Assembly: GCA_038210275.1 (NCBI GenBank)
Contig: JBBQWV010000002.1
Coordinates: 205,337 to 269,336, forward strand
Source of the DNA: PALSA-1296 sp038210275
Lineage (GTDB): Bacteria; Bacteroidota; Ignavibacteria; Palsa-1295
Reading direction: 5' to 3'
DNA length: 64,000 nt
Shown here: in pieces, positions 8,250 through 17,006 of the stretch
Numbering within the stretch: the stretch's first letter is position 1
Layout: every line of letters starts with the position of its first letter
Translations under genes and position numbers: made by a program
The notes under the pieces: generated by a model
The model's input: the letters and a program-made list of their open reading frames with translations, nothing else
The model's database searches: none
What the model was told of the DNA's origin: nothing

Positions 8250-8487
8250 AATTTGCGATTTCTCCAAATACGAAACGAATTTCCGGCTGATAGCCAATTC
8301 GCCTGACGAGGCTTCTATCTCGGCGGCGAAACGAATTGCTTTCCATGACGATGACGATTGCCTTGTTTTCTTCAAGCGATCTGATCGCATTGACGGTCGG
8401 AGTACTTACCGAAAGAGCAAGGAAGAGAAAAATTTTCGCTATTGACCGCGAAATAAAAATGACTATAATTCGGAATATATTTGGCAT
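8239..8487 (-). CDS. Small putative exported or membrane protein, unknown function
   Basis: An 82-residue protein from the ATG at 8485-8487 (MPNIFRIIVIFISRS...). A hydrophobic N-terminal stretch (IAKIFLFLALSVSTPTVNA) looks like a signal peptide or membrane anchor. The rest is basic and has no motif I know. It begins 28 bases after the glycosyltransferase stop and its stop overlaps the next small gene. A TTG at 8524-8526 would overlap the glycosyltransferase instead. I considered that this and the next gene were one frameshifted gene, but the ordered stop/start overlap argues for two. Confidence 0.5.
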   Translation of the reverse strand: MPNIFRIIVIFISRSIAKIFLFLALSVSTPTVNAIRSLEENKAIVIVMESNSFRRRDRSLVRRIGYQPEIRFVFGEIANYGI

Positions 8488-8515
8488 CGGCAGTAAAGAA
8501 CAGTATCGGAATAGG

Positions 8516-9529
8516 TTATGCTCCAATGGGAAGGTTTTTTGGGGATAAAGCTAAGCGCTGCATTGCTCTTTCAAATACTGATTCAGGGCTAATTCCCTTC
8601 ATACATTCATGGGTATGGGTTGGGCATTCGTTGCTTCCATGCGAAGCGCAAGGACGGCACCACAGCCCCTCGATTTGGATAATACTTCCCAGTTCAACCG
8701 GTGGTGCAAAACCAAATTCCGGAACGGTAGGACCGAAGATAACGACGCTCGGAGTTCGGGTTGCAGTTGCAATATGAACGGGAGCGCTGTCATTGGAAAT
8801 GAGAAGATCACAATAAGAAATTACCGAAGCAAGCTGCTCAAGTGATGTTTTAGATAGCAGATTTAATATGTTGTTATTCAATAGGTTATGGGAATTAAAA
8901 ATGCCCTCATAGCTCTGGCTTCCTACTAAGACTATACTATATTTTTTACTTAACAATTGATCTACTAATGAACGGAATTTCTGTATTCCCCATTGCTTTG
9001 TTTTCCAAACGCTATCTGGTGCGATGGCAATTATTGGTCTTGGCAAGTTTAGTATTTCAGGCGGTATTGACGATTCAAGTGGCTGCAATTTTGGAAGAGT
9101 TTGAAGATCAGCTTCCGGCAAGATAGCTTGAAGAAGCCGGATCGCTTTTGAAGTATGTGCCTCTTGGAATTCAGTGACTTTATGAGTAAAGACGGGATGA
9201 TCGCCGTAACCGATTATTTGAGGAGCGTTAAGTCTCTGAAGAAGCATCATCGTCCGCTTCGAAGTATGGAGGGTAAAGACGGTATCGAATTTTTCAGCAT
9301 TTAGCACGGCAGCTTTTTTCCTTATCCCTTCAAGACCGCTTTCAGTATTATACTTATCGTATGTGAAGACATTGTTGACCGACGGCGAAAGTCTCATTAT
9401 CGGAGCAACTTCAGGACGGACAAGATAGGAAATCTCAGCGTCAGGAGAAATCCGACGAAGTTCTTCGGCGAGTGAAAGCGAAATAATCGCATCGCCGAGA
9501 AATGCAGTCTGGATAACGAGTGCTTTCAT
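8516..9529 (-). CDS. Glycosyltransferase family 9 (heptosyltransferase-like)
   Basis: Probable inner-membrane-associated enzyme of LPS core synthesis that adds heptose (or another sugar) from an ADP-sugar donor. The 337 residues fit GT9: an N-terminal Rossmann start MKALVIQTAFLGDAIISLSL (1-20, the xxGDxIxxxP-like acceptor loop), a central DSVWKTKQWG segment, and a C-terminal donor site ISNDSAPVHIATATRTPSVV with the family SNDSAPxH signature followed by FGPT. It starts 3 bases after the LpxL-like acyltransferase, so the two are cotranscribed and both act on lipid A/core. Whether the sugar is heptose cannot be read from the sequence. Confidence 0.88.
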   Translation of the reverse strand: MKALVIQTAFLGDAIISLSLAEELRRISPDAEISYLVRPEVAPIMRLSPSVNNVFTYDKYNTESGLEGIRKKAAVLNAEKFDTVFTLHTSKRTMMLLQRLNAPQIIGYGDHPVFTHKVTEFQEAHTSKAIRLLQAILPEADLQTLPKLQPLESSIPPEILNLPRPIIAIAPDSVWKTKQWGIQKFRSLVDQLLSKKYSIVLVGSQSYEGIFNSHNLLNNNILNLLSKTSLEQLASVISYCDLLISNDSAPVHIATATRTPSVVIFGPTVPEFGFAPPVELGSIIQIEGLWCRPCASHGSNECPTHTHECMKGISPESVFERAMQRLALSPKNLPIGA

Positions 9530-9532
9530 GGT

Positions 9533-10339
9533 TTATACGTATTTCCAGCGGCGATGCTGCCAAAGCCATTGTTCCGGATGCCTACGAATTGCTTCTTCAA
9601 GAAGATGAGTATGGCGATAGGTTAATTCACGAATATTTTCCGGAGTATCTCCTTGAAGATCATCAAAAGAAATAACATGAAAAGTAATGACGTAATTGCC
9701 GTTTTCAGTTCGAATGCACTCAGCGAAGAGCATCGGGGATTTCGTCCGAAGAGCAAGACGTGCCGGTCCTTCGAATGTCGGGACTTCCCTTCCGAAGAAC
9801 TTGACTCTGGCGCTTTCTCCGGGAGCTGCTTGATCGGCAAGGAGTGCAATACATTTTCCATTTCGAAGTACCCCATACATTTTCCGGATATCACCGGAGT
9901 TGATGAGGCTATTACCACTACGAATTCTCATCTTTTCCAAGAAGCGTTCAGTGAACGAGGTCTGAATATTTTTTCTGACGATAGCAAAGTTTTCATGAAG
10001 AACTATCGCACCGCCAAGAGCAAGCCATTCCCAATTCGCATAATGTCCTGCAACGACGATCAAGCCGTTTTGTTCTTTAATATATTTATGAAATAGTTGA
10101 GGATTCGAAACGGTGATATAACGTCCAATTATCTGAAGGCTGGCAAATCGTAAATAGATCATCTCAGCGAAGACAATTCCAAGATTAGAGTAAGACTTCT
10201 TCGCTAATACTCTTCTCTGATTTTCGGTTAATTCAGGAAACGCATTACTGAGATTATCAAGCGTAACTTTTTTTCGGACACCAAAAAAATATGCAATTCG
10301 TGCAATAAGAATTCCGGTTAATTGAAGAGCAAGCCTCAC
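9533..10339 (-). CDS. LpxL/HtrB-family lysophospholipid (lipid A) acyltransferase
   Basis: Likely adds a secondary acyl chain to Kdo-lipid A at the inner membrane. Evidence: the HX4E catalytic motif in GHYANWEW (about 97-104), the LLADQAAPGESARVKFFG substrate segment, and the C-terminal HPEQWLWQHRRWK that is typical of LpxL/LpxM. The start is a GTG (10337-10339), fixed by an in-frame TAA six codons upstream. The protein has 268 residues, about 25-35 fewer at the N-terminus than most LpxL proteins, so the usual membrane anchor is shortened to the hydrophobic stretch LALQLTGILIARIAYFFG. It lies 15 bases after the GWxTD gene and just before the GT9 gene. Confidence 0.87.
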   Translation of the reverse strand: MRLALQLTGILIARIAYFFGVRKKVTLDNLSNAFPELTENQRRVLAKKSYSNLGIVFAEMIYLRFASLQIIGRYITVSNPQLFHKYIKEQNGLIVVAGHYANWEWLALGGAIVLHENFAIVRKNIQTSFTERFLEKMRIRSGNSLINSGDIRKMYGVLRNGKCIALLADQAAPGESARVKFFGREVPTFEGPARLALRTKSPMLFAECIRTENGNYVITFHVISFDDLQGDTPENIRELTYRHTHLLEEAIRRHPEQWLWQHRRWKYV

Positions 10340-10354
10340 CTCGAAAAGAAGATC

Positions 10355-11860
10355 TTAATGGGTTTGTGCGGCATCCTGAGAATACCAATCAGGTTCATAG
10401 GTTTCCCCTTGCACATTTGAATGGACGAGTACAAATTTTCCGCCACCTTGTCTATCCACGAAAACGAATAGAGCGTGGCTTCCGGATAGGAGTTGCAAAC
10501 TTTTATTAAAATATTCCCATGAAATATAAGGTTTTGCATCAACAGAATGAAGTACTGATTTCACATTACGGTCATCTGGTGCACCGTAAGTAAGATATAC
10601 TCTCCCAAAATCCGTTTGCCAACCCGGTGTTTTTTGATAAGTGAACTTCCTGTTCGCTTCGTCAACACGTTTATAATATTCCTTATAAGCCTGAAGTGGA
10701 GTACGTGCCCCTGTTTCTTTATCTTTTCCTCTCCAGAAATTAAATAAGAACTGTCTCTCCTGTGCAATATCTATTTCAGTTACTGACGGAGTATTATTTT
10801 TTGAAGCATCTAACTGAGGATCAAGCTCTACTTTCTTTTTAAGTTTCTTCCATGATTTCTGTTGTTCATTCGCGCCGATGAACATCGCCTGATCTCCTTT
10901 TTCTTCTAATTCCAACTGGCTCATACGGCTAATATCGGATTCAGAAAACACTGCTCCTTCATCCAGAACAGCATTCGACGGCGCGTCACTTTGATCTTCA
11001 GAAAGCTTCATTCCACTATCATAGAAAAAAACTTTTTGCATTGTCGCTTCAATAATACCGGCTCGTTTTATTGCAACCTCTAAGATATAGCTATCGGTTG
11101 GCAGCCCGTCAATATCAATCGAACCAATTAGCGGAAGCGTTGTCGCAGCAAGTGGTTGACGGTGTGTATTCGAGAACATTTCATGTTTTTGTCCGTCAAG
11201 AACTCTCGTAATGATCTCGACGCTCGTTCCGGGAGCTAATGCATTATGAGGGATATATAATTCAGTATAATAATTTAACTTGTTATTCTCAGGGCTGAAT
11301 AATTTAGAAGGATTAGGGGTAATAATATATCCAACTTTTTCGAATAAATTATTATGATTATCAGATGGAGCAAGTGTATTCGCAAGCTCTATCCCGCCCA
11401 TAAAAAAATTCTCCTTGTTTGCGACAGGGACAAAAAAATTGCTTTTTATTGTATCGCTAACTTCCATTCCCTTTGCATTTTTCGTATGGAAAATCAGCAC
11501 TGCATCAGCGCTCGATTTTATATTTGCTGATAATGCAACTCCATCAAGCATCACCGAGTATTTTGCACTATCGGCTGAAGCAGCATTTTTATAAAACTTC
11601 TCTTTTTTAATCTCTTTTGTGGCGACAGTATGCCCGTCTTCCCATAACTCGGCACGAGCATTGATCTGCGCAACCCAACCATCACCTCGTGTCTCGAGAC
11701 CAAGTGCTACTTCAGCTATACTGTAATAGATCTCTACCTGCACTTTGCCGGAATCTCGTTCGAATGCAACCGCATCCATCTGAACGGAGCCTTGCTGTGC
11801 TATACAGATCGAGACTGAGCAGAAAAAAAAGAGTAAAGAAAATACTATGGAGTTACGCAT
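10355..11860 (-). CDS. GWxTD-domain exported protein
   Basis: A secreted or periplasmic protein of 501 residues; the family has no established function. The ATG at 11858-11860 gives a clear signal peptide (MRNSIVFSLLFFFCSVSICIA). The frame is open 25 codons further, but without signal features. The first 300 residues are beta-rich. The C-terminal part holds the GWxTD signature GWQTDFGRVYLTYGAPDDR (about 413-431), found in FCB-group proteins. It heads a leftward run of close-packed genes (acyltransferase, GT9, two small genes, adenosyltransferase), which suggests an envelope role. The terminator of the PorV-like gene lies just upstream, so it must have its own promoter. Confidence 0.85.
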   Translation of the reverse strand: MRNSIVFSLLFFFCSVSICIAQQGSVQMDAVAFERDSGKVQVEIYYSIAEVALGLETRGDGWVAQINARAELWEDGHTVATKEIKKEKFYKNAASADSAKYSVMLDGVALSANIKSSADAVLIFHTKNAKGMEVSDTIKSNFFVPVANKENFFMGGIELANTLAPSDNHNNLFEKVGYIITPNPSKLFSPENNKLNYYTELYIPHNALAPGTSVEIITRVLDGQKHEMFSNTHRQPLAATTLPLIGSIDIDGLPTDSYILEVAIKRAGIIEATMQKVFFYDSGMKLSEDQSDAPSNAVLDEGAVFSESDISRMSQLELEEKGDQAMFIGANEQQKSWKKLKKKVELDPQLDASKNNTPSVTEIDIAQERQFLFNFWRGKDKETGARTPLQAYKEYYKRVDEANRKFTYQKTPGWQTDFGRVYLTYGAPDDRNVKSVLHSVDAKPYISWEYFNKSLQLLSGSHALFVFVDRQGGGKFVLVHSNVQGETYEPDWYSQDAAQTH

Positions 11861-11913
11861 GATATGATCGACGATAATTCTGAACAAGTATACGATTTTA
11901 CTACGAACTGTTA

Positions 11914-11953
11914 CAAATAAAAAGAGCGCCTTCACTCTAACAGTAAGGCGCTC
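11914..11953 (-). terminator. Intrinsic terminator after the PorV-like gene
   Basis: A 9-bp perfect stem (gagcgcctt at 11924-11932 with aaggcgctc at 11945-11953) is followed on the minus strand by TTTTTATTTG. It lies 22 bases beyond the stop codon at 11976. Confidence 0.85.
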
Positions 11954-11975
11954 ATAAACAGTTTTTTGAAATATT

Positions 11976-13028
11976 TTACTGGAAAGCTGCGCTTACGGAA
12001 ATACGGTGGATTAAACCAAGATTTTTAGTCGTATTAATCGAGTAGTCGATTGTCCCCAGAAAATCTTCGGTTTTATATTTGAATCCTGCGCCTAAACCTA
12101 ACCCAAGCTGATCTTGGTTAAATCCGTAACCGGCGCGAAGTGCCACGATGTCATTCCAAACATATTCGCCGCCAATGTTGTAGGTTTCCGGTCCATCTGA
12201 ATGGGCTGCAAAATCTACAGCAACGTTCAATTTTTGATCGTCCAGCTGTCCTTGAAATACATCTGTTCCGATGCCGATCCTGAATGATAATGGCAAAGAG
12301 AAAGGACTTGTGACCAGCACAGCATCCAAACCGCGTGATGTATTATTAATAGTATTATCCTGTGCAACGATAGAAAGTGAATTCCCTGCAAAACCACGAT
12401 CAGGTCCCAAGTTGGTAAGTGCTAAAGAAATTTTCAAGTGATAGAAATCGGTTTGATAGAGCGAACCTGCATCAAATCCGATTCCATCGGCAGAAAGATC
12501 AAGGATCGTGCTGCGAATGTATTTTATCGTAGCGCCGAACGAGAATCTATCAGTAAGAGCACCTGCCAAAGTAATACCAAAGGCTAGATCATTTGCATTG
12601 TAGGTTCCTGCATTCACATCTTTTTGAATGGTGGATTTCTGCAGCGCTCCGTTATCAAGAACGATCAGGCTGAAACCGAAACGGTAACGATCACTTATAG
12701 GAAGAACAGCTCCGATGAAGTTGTGGCTTGTTCCTCCGAACCATGCGGTATAGGTAGCTGCTGTATTAATTCCTTTGAGGCGAGCAATACCTGCAGGATT
12801 CCAATAGAGAGCCGATATATCATCGGCAAGAGCACTGAAAGCGCCGCCCATACCCGCAGCTCTTGCGCCCACCCCTATGCTTTGGAATAAAGATCCGCTC
12901 GAGCCTACATTATTGAAATTTGGAGCTGTCGTCGAAGTTGTCGTGCCGCCTTGAGCGAACACCACAGATGAGAGCATCATAACCCCAACAACTCCGAATG
13001 ACAACCGACACAACTTTAAAACTTTCAT
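11976..13028 (-). CDS. PorV/PorQ-family outer-membrane beta-barrel protein
   Basis: A FadL-like barrel of 350 residues. Family members carry T9SS cargo from the translocon to the attachment complex (PorV) or act as accessory outer-membrane proteins (PorQ). The ATG at 13026-13028 gives a signal peptide ending VVFAQG. The diagnostic N-terminal motif is present: GVGARAAGMGGAFSALADD followed by ISALYWNPAGIARL. After that come alternating beta strands to the C-terminus, which ends in a terminal aromatic pattern (SVSAAFQ). It is the last gene of a leftward block with a 1264-residue secreted protein and a TonB-dependent receptor. A second family member is at 32195-33235. Confidence 0.88.
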   Translation of the reverse strand: MKVLKLCRLSFGVVGVMMLSSVVFAQGGTTTSTTAPNFNNVGSSGSLFQSIGVGARAAGMGGAFSALADDISALYWNPAGIARLKGINTAATYTAWFGGTSHNFIGAVLPISDRYRFGFSLIVLDNGALQKSTIQKDVNAGTYNANDLAFGITLAGALTDRFSFGATIKYIRSTILDLSADGIGFDAGSLYQTDFYHLKISLALTNLGPDRGFAGNSLSIVAQDNTINNTSRGLDAVLVTSPFSLPLSFRIGIGTDVFQGQLDDQKLNVAVDFAAHSDGPETYNIGGEYVWNDIVALRAGYGFNQDQLGLGLGAGFKYKTEDFLGTIDYSINTTKNLGLIHRISVSAAFQ

Positions 13029-13104
13029 TGTAATTACGTGAGATGAAAAATTTTGCATATTACCTGTATTTCTCTCTTACAAAAACCTGTACACAACTCA
13101 AAAT

Positions 13105-13136
13105 TAAAAGAAGCCACCCTTATTAAAAAGGGCGGC
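13105..13136 (-). terminator. Terminator between the 1264-residue gene and the PorV-like gene
   Basis: Stem gccaccctt (13113-13121) with aagggcggc (13128-13136), one mismatch, followed on the minus strand by TTCTTTTAATTTTG. It may reduce rather than stop transcription into the PorV-like gene. Confidence 0.65.
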
Positions 13137-13147
13137 TAACCAAATAC

Positions 13148-16100
13148 TTAACGAACTAAGCGATAACCGCCGAGCACAACTGCGAACTTTGTTGTCATCT
13201 CGCCAAGGACAGTCACACCGTCCTTCGGATCCTTCGCAATGACGCGAGCAAGGAATACCTGACTTCCGACACGCTGTCTACCTTCGGAAAGCAAATTCCA
13301 TTCCTCGACATTATAACGGTCTGCTAAATTGACAGCGCCGTCGGTAACTGAAGCAACTCCGTTATGTTCGATCGTCTTGACAAGTGCGCCGGCAATATTA
13401 TAGATCTCGATCGTCGCTCTCGGTGGAAGTCTTGTGAAAAAGAGCTTCGCATTATCTGTTGATGTTTGTCCCAAATGTTCGACGATATATGGGTTCGGTA
13501 CAACCTGAACTTCATTTAAGATTTTCTGGCTATAGAGCGAATTATCGGCGAAATCAAGTTTCTTGTCTTTCGATGTATGCACAATGAATTGTGCGCCCGG
13601 GAATGGCAAGCCTGCCATAAGTCCCGTGAAACTCACAGTGATCTTATCACCTGGTTGGAAATCCGTTGCGAAAGGACCGGAATAACTCGCAACCGTATCA
13701 CCGGTTGAATTATTATTGATCCCCGGATAATTAAACATTATTTCAGCGCCACCAAACCTGAATCTATGGACTGTTTCCATGTATTTGTTCGCTCCGATAT
13801 CATGATTGTTAGGATCATGAGTGAAATAATATTTACCCGTAGTTTTTGTGATGGGGCTTGATGAGCTATTATCGCCGGGATTATCTTCGGTAAAATGGAA
13901 AGCATCAATTGCGAATTTACCAGCAAGCGGCACAATAAGTGAATCCGGCTGGGTATCATCAGGAAGGGGAGTAATTTTATCAGCTGCAAGAACAAAATGA
14001 TTATAGAATGTTGCATCAGCTTCATAGACAACATCATTTCTGTTTCCTGGTCTGATGACACTTAGTGTTTGATTGCAATGCGATGTTGCCGTAATGGTCA
14101 CCGGCAATGCCATTGGACGGAAATCAGCGTTCGAATTCGGATCTTTGAGATGATTAACATCCTTCACTACTTTACCGGTGAGCGTATCAAATTGATCTTC
14201 AACCCATGGTACCGCAGCCCCGAAACTGATCTCATAATTTGCCTGTCCGAGACCACCCTGAAATGAAGGAGCCGTGTAAGCTGTATCAATATTTGAAAAA
14301 TCTTTCGTTGCACCTGCAGGCGCACGACCGGTATGACCGGAGATGCTCACAATATCCGCCGTTCCCCTATTTGCCTGATCAAATGCAATACGAGTTAGGC
14401 GATACGGAGTTTTCAATTGCTGATACTCATAATCAACAAGTACATCAAATGCCTGATCAATAGTCTGATACGGAGCGAACAACGTATTATTTGTGGTAAA
14501 TCTTCCTGATCTCACCGTATCATTATTCTGCCCGATCACTCGTTGTAAGATGCCTGTGACAAAGCTATAAGGAGTATATGTCGGGCTTGCGGCAGGGTTA
14601 TAGAGTTTATCATAAGTTAGCAATTTGCCCTGACGTGTATCTGTCACATCGACAAACATATTCAGCGGGCTTTGATTGAGGAATCTGTGATTATACTCAG
14701 ACCATCGAGGTTGGAATGAAACGATGATATCGTCATTTGAGTACAGCTGCAGAAACTTTCCGGTATCTTTCACTTCAACAGTAACCGAAGTGCCTTTCGA
14801 ACCAACAAACCCTGTGAAACTCATATCAAGAGCGCCGCTGAGGCAACTTGAATCTCCTGCAATAGTATTCGGGAGATCAGGGAATACCGGCTTACAAGGA
14901 ATTCCGATAGCAAAATTTTTCTGATTTACTATTGCCGTTGTCAGTGGACCAACTCGATTCAATGAATCAAACTCATCGGTCGCAAGAAGGAAATAATAGT
15001 ACTTTACACCATTAAAAAGTCCTTCGTTTCCGGAAAGGGTACCGTCAGCATTATCATCTCCATAATCAAGAAATGAATGTGGAATTTTGATCGGTGTCTG
15101 GTTTACTCTCGTAAATTTTGTTCCGATAGCGATCGGAAGCCTCTGTCCGCTCTTAAGTGTCAAGGTGTCGTAAACACTATCCTGACGCAAATTATACACA
15201 CTCCAATGTCCGAGATGAATGGTCGGATTAAGTCCTGTCGGACGGATAGTCGAATCATGATCGGAACGAGTTGTCCGATATAAGTCATACGTATTGAAAG
15301 CAAGCGTTCCTGTGCTCAGAGGATCAACAGAGTTATCCGCAGTGCTATCCCATTGAACAAGAATGGCTCGATCAAGACACGTAGTCCGTAGAGTTGGGAT
15401 TTCCGGCGGTACCGGAGTAACGAAATGCTTCACAGTCACCGAACACGCTGTAGTTGAATCACCAGGTTTATATGTGCCGGTCGTATCTGCAAAAACCTGA
15501 TGGGCAAATGCAATGAGCCTTACGACTGAATCCTTATTATCTTTTAACGTTGTCGTGCTCGGGCGGGCAATACCGATGCCAACCGTTGTTTCAACAGATT
15601 TTCCCGGCTGAAGTGTGAAAGGACCGGTTGCAAAAAGAAGACGCATATCAGCAACAATACTCTCGTCATGGTCACGTACTCCTGATGAAAGGAAATCGTA
15701 TCGAAGATCCGGAGTTGGTGGATCATTAGCGATCGTCCATTGCTTGAATGTAGTCATGCCGAGCTGTTTAGCACCGTTACAATACCCGCCGACAGCATCA
15801 CTATCGGAAATATCAATGATATCACCATTTGGCGAAGTAACTGGACTTTCTAAGAATGTAAATCCGATGGCTCCATATTCTCCGGGAGGCACAGCACTTG
15901 ATTCTGATTTTGACCATTGCCGCGCCATGTTCAAAGCAGCGGGATCATTATGATATGGAGATGAAACCGGGAAAAATTTCTGGCAGTCTAAGAGATCCTG
16001 AGGAGATGAACCAAAATACGAGTTAATATCATTTGCTGCTGCACCACCACCGACGCCAAGATCCGGATCGAATGCAGGCGATAAGAAACATTCAAACAAT

Positions 16101-16942
16101 GTGTCCTTTGATGCATTCGTCACTTTCCTACGAATGAACATCATGTCACGATACTTTCCAAAACTCCAAGAATAAATAACTTCAACGACGTTCAAGTTAA
16201 AAGGATATCCGCTTCCCGCTTTATACTCCGGGTTTGCAAGAACAGCAGCGTCGCTATAGACATTGACAATATCTTCCTGAGAAAGCATTGCCGGTTTTGG
16301 AATCTTGCCGTTTGGCAGAGCTTCATTACGATCAGCTTTCCCTTGAAGTGCAAGACGATCTGCCTCGTTTGAAATATAGTCACCAAAATAATAATTTCGA
16401 TTCAGCGTCTTCGTCGCTGAAGTATCCCATAGCGGCCAATGAGCGTATGGAGCAAGAACTGTAGAGTTCGGACCGCCGGTATAGTTACCATTAGCTTTAT
16501 TATATCTCGGGCTTACATAAGAAATAAACTCCTCTGCACCGGCTGTGGTATTACCGATCTCTCCTTCAGTGAACCAACCCGCACCGGAATTTGGATTGTA
16601 TCCAAGTTCACAAAGCTTGCGCTTTTTACCGGAAATATTTTTCTTCGTAGCAAACCAAAGTCCGCCACCAAAGATATACGAGTTGACCGATCCGCGAGGC
16701 CAATTGCATCCGGCGACGGCATCGTTATTAAAAAGGATACCTTTATTCGTATAGAAAAAATCTATGTTGCTGAGTGTATTCCGCTGACGGTAAAAATTCA
16801 GTGGGCTTGGAGCATTGCCTTTGGATTTCGTTACCGGCCGAGCGCTGAGTTCGCCTGCAAGCGAAAATAGCATAACAAAAGCCATGAGCGCAGTCACCTT
16901 GCGGAGCATGAACCTAAGATTGGAGTTCAACTTTATCTTCAT
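13148..16942 (-). CDS. Large exported protein of unknown function with FlgD-like C-terminus
   Basis: An extracellular or outer-surface protein of 1264 residues that I cannot assign. It has a signal peptide (hydrophobic stretch TALMAFVMLFSLAGELSA, about 18-35). The N-terminal third contains NWPRGSVNSYIFGGGLWFA and many aromatic residues. A fibronectin-III-like stretch is near 545-600 (VPPEIPTLRTTCLDRAILVQ). The C-terminal 120 residues start VVPNPYIVEH (about 1146) and continue ATIEIYNIAGALVKTI, a FlgD-like Ig fold related to T9SS sorting domains, but with an insert and no canonical ending. Its place between the receptor and the PorV-like barrel suggests it is cargo or partner of that system. 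Confidence 0.75.
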   Translation of the reverse strand: MKIKLNSNLRFMLRKVTALMAFVMLFSLAGELSARPVTKSKGNAPSPLNFYRQRNTLSNIDFFYTNKGILFNNDAVAGCNWPRGSVNSYIFGGGLWFATKKNISGKKRKLCELGYNPNSGAGWFTEGEIGNTTAGAEEFISYVSPRYNKANGNYTGGPNSTVLAPYAHWPLWDTSATKTLNRNYYFGDYISNEADRLALQGKADRNEALPNGKIPKPAMLSQEDIVNVYSDAAVLANPEYKAGSGYPFNLNVVEVIYSWSFGKYRDMMFIRRKVTNASKDTLFECFLSPAFDPDLGVGGGAAANDINSYFGSSPQDLLDCQKFFPVSSPYHNDPAALNMARQWSKSESSAVPPGEYGAIGFTFLESPVTSPNGDIIDISDSDAVGGYCNGAKQLGMTTFKQWTIANDPPTPDLRYDFLSSGVRDHDESIVADMRLLFATGPFTLQPGKSVETTVGIGIARPSTTTLKDNKDSVVRLIAFAHQVFADTTGTYKPGDSTTACSVTVKHFVTPVPPEIPTLRTTCLDRAILVQWDSTADNSVDPLSTGTLAFNTYDLYRTTRSDHDSTIRPTGLNPTIHLGHWSVYNLRQDSVYDTLTLKSGQRLPIAIGTKFTRVNQTPIKIPHSFLDYGDDNADGTLSGNEGLFNGVKYYYFLLATDEFDSLNRVGPLTTAIVNQKNFAIGIPCKPVFPDLPNTIAGDSSCLSGALDMSFTGFVGSKGTSVTVEVKDTGKFLQLYSNDDIIVSFQPRWSEYNHRFLNQSPLNMFVDVTDTRQGKLLTYDKLYNPAASPTYTPYSFVTGILQRVIGQNNDTVRSGRFTTNNTLFAPYQTIDQAFDVLVDYEYQQLKTPYRLTRIAFDQANRGTADIVSISGHTGRAPAGATKDFSNIDTAYTAPSFQGGLGQANYEISFGAAVPWVEDQFDTLTGKVVKDVNHLKDPNSNADFRPMALPVTITATSHCNQTLSVIRPGNRNDVVYEADATFYNHFVLAADKITPLPDDTQPDSLIVPLAGKFAIDAFHFTEDNPGDNSSSSPITKTTGKYYFTHDPNNHDIGANKYMETVHRFRFGGAEIMFNYPGINNNSTGDTVASYSGPFATDFQPGDKITVSFTGLMAGLPFPGAQFIVHTSKDKKLDFADNSLYSQKILNEVQVVPNPYIVEHLGQTSTDNAKLFFTRLPPRATIEIYNIAGALVKTIEHNGVASVTDGAVNLADRYNVEEWNLLSEGRQRVGSQVFLARVIAKDPKDGVTVLGEMTTKFAVVLGGYRLVR

Positions 16943-17006
16943 ATCAATTAGTAAAACTATCGTAAAAAATTGTTTCTTGTAAAATGACCCTGTCTGATTC
17001 TCTCTC

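Noticed and set aside
8239..8390. A single frameshifted gene spanning both small unknown genes
   Set aside because: The first frame ends in a TAA that overlaps the ATG of the second in normal coupled fashion; no homopolymer at the junction suggests an indel.
9653..10096. 147-codon plus-strand open frame
   Set aside because: Antisense shadow of the LpxL-like gene, which has full family motifs.
16439..16870. 143-codon plus-strand open frame
   Set aside because: Antisense shadow of the 1264-residue exported protein gene; no independent features.
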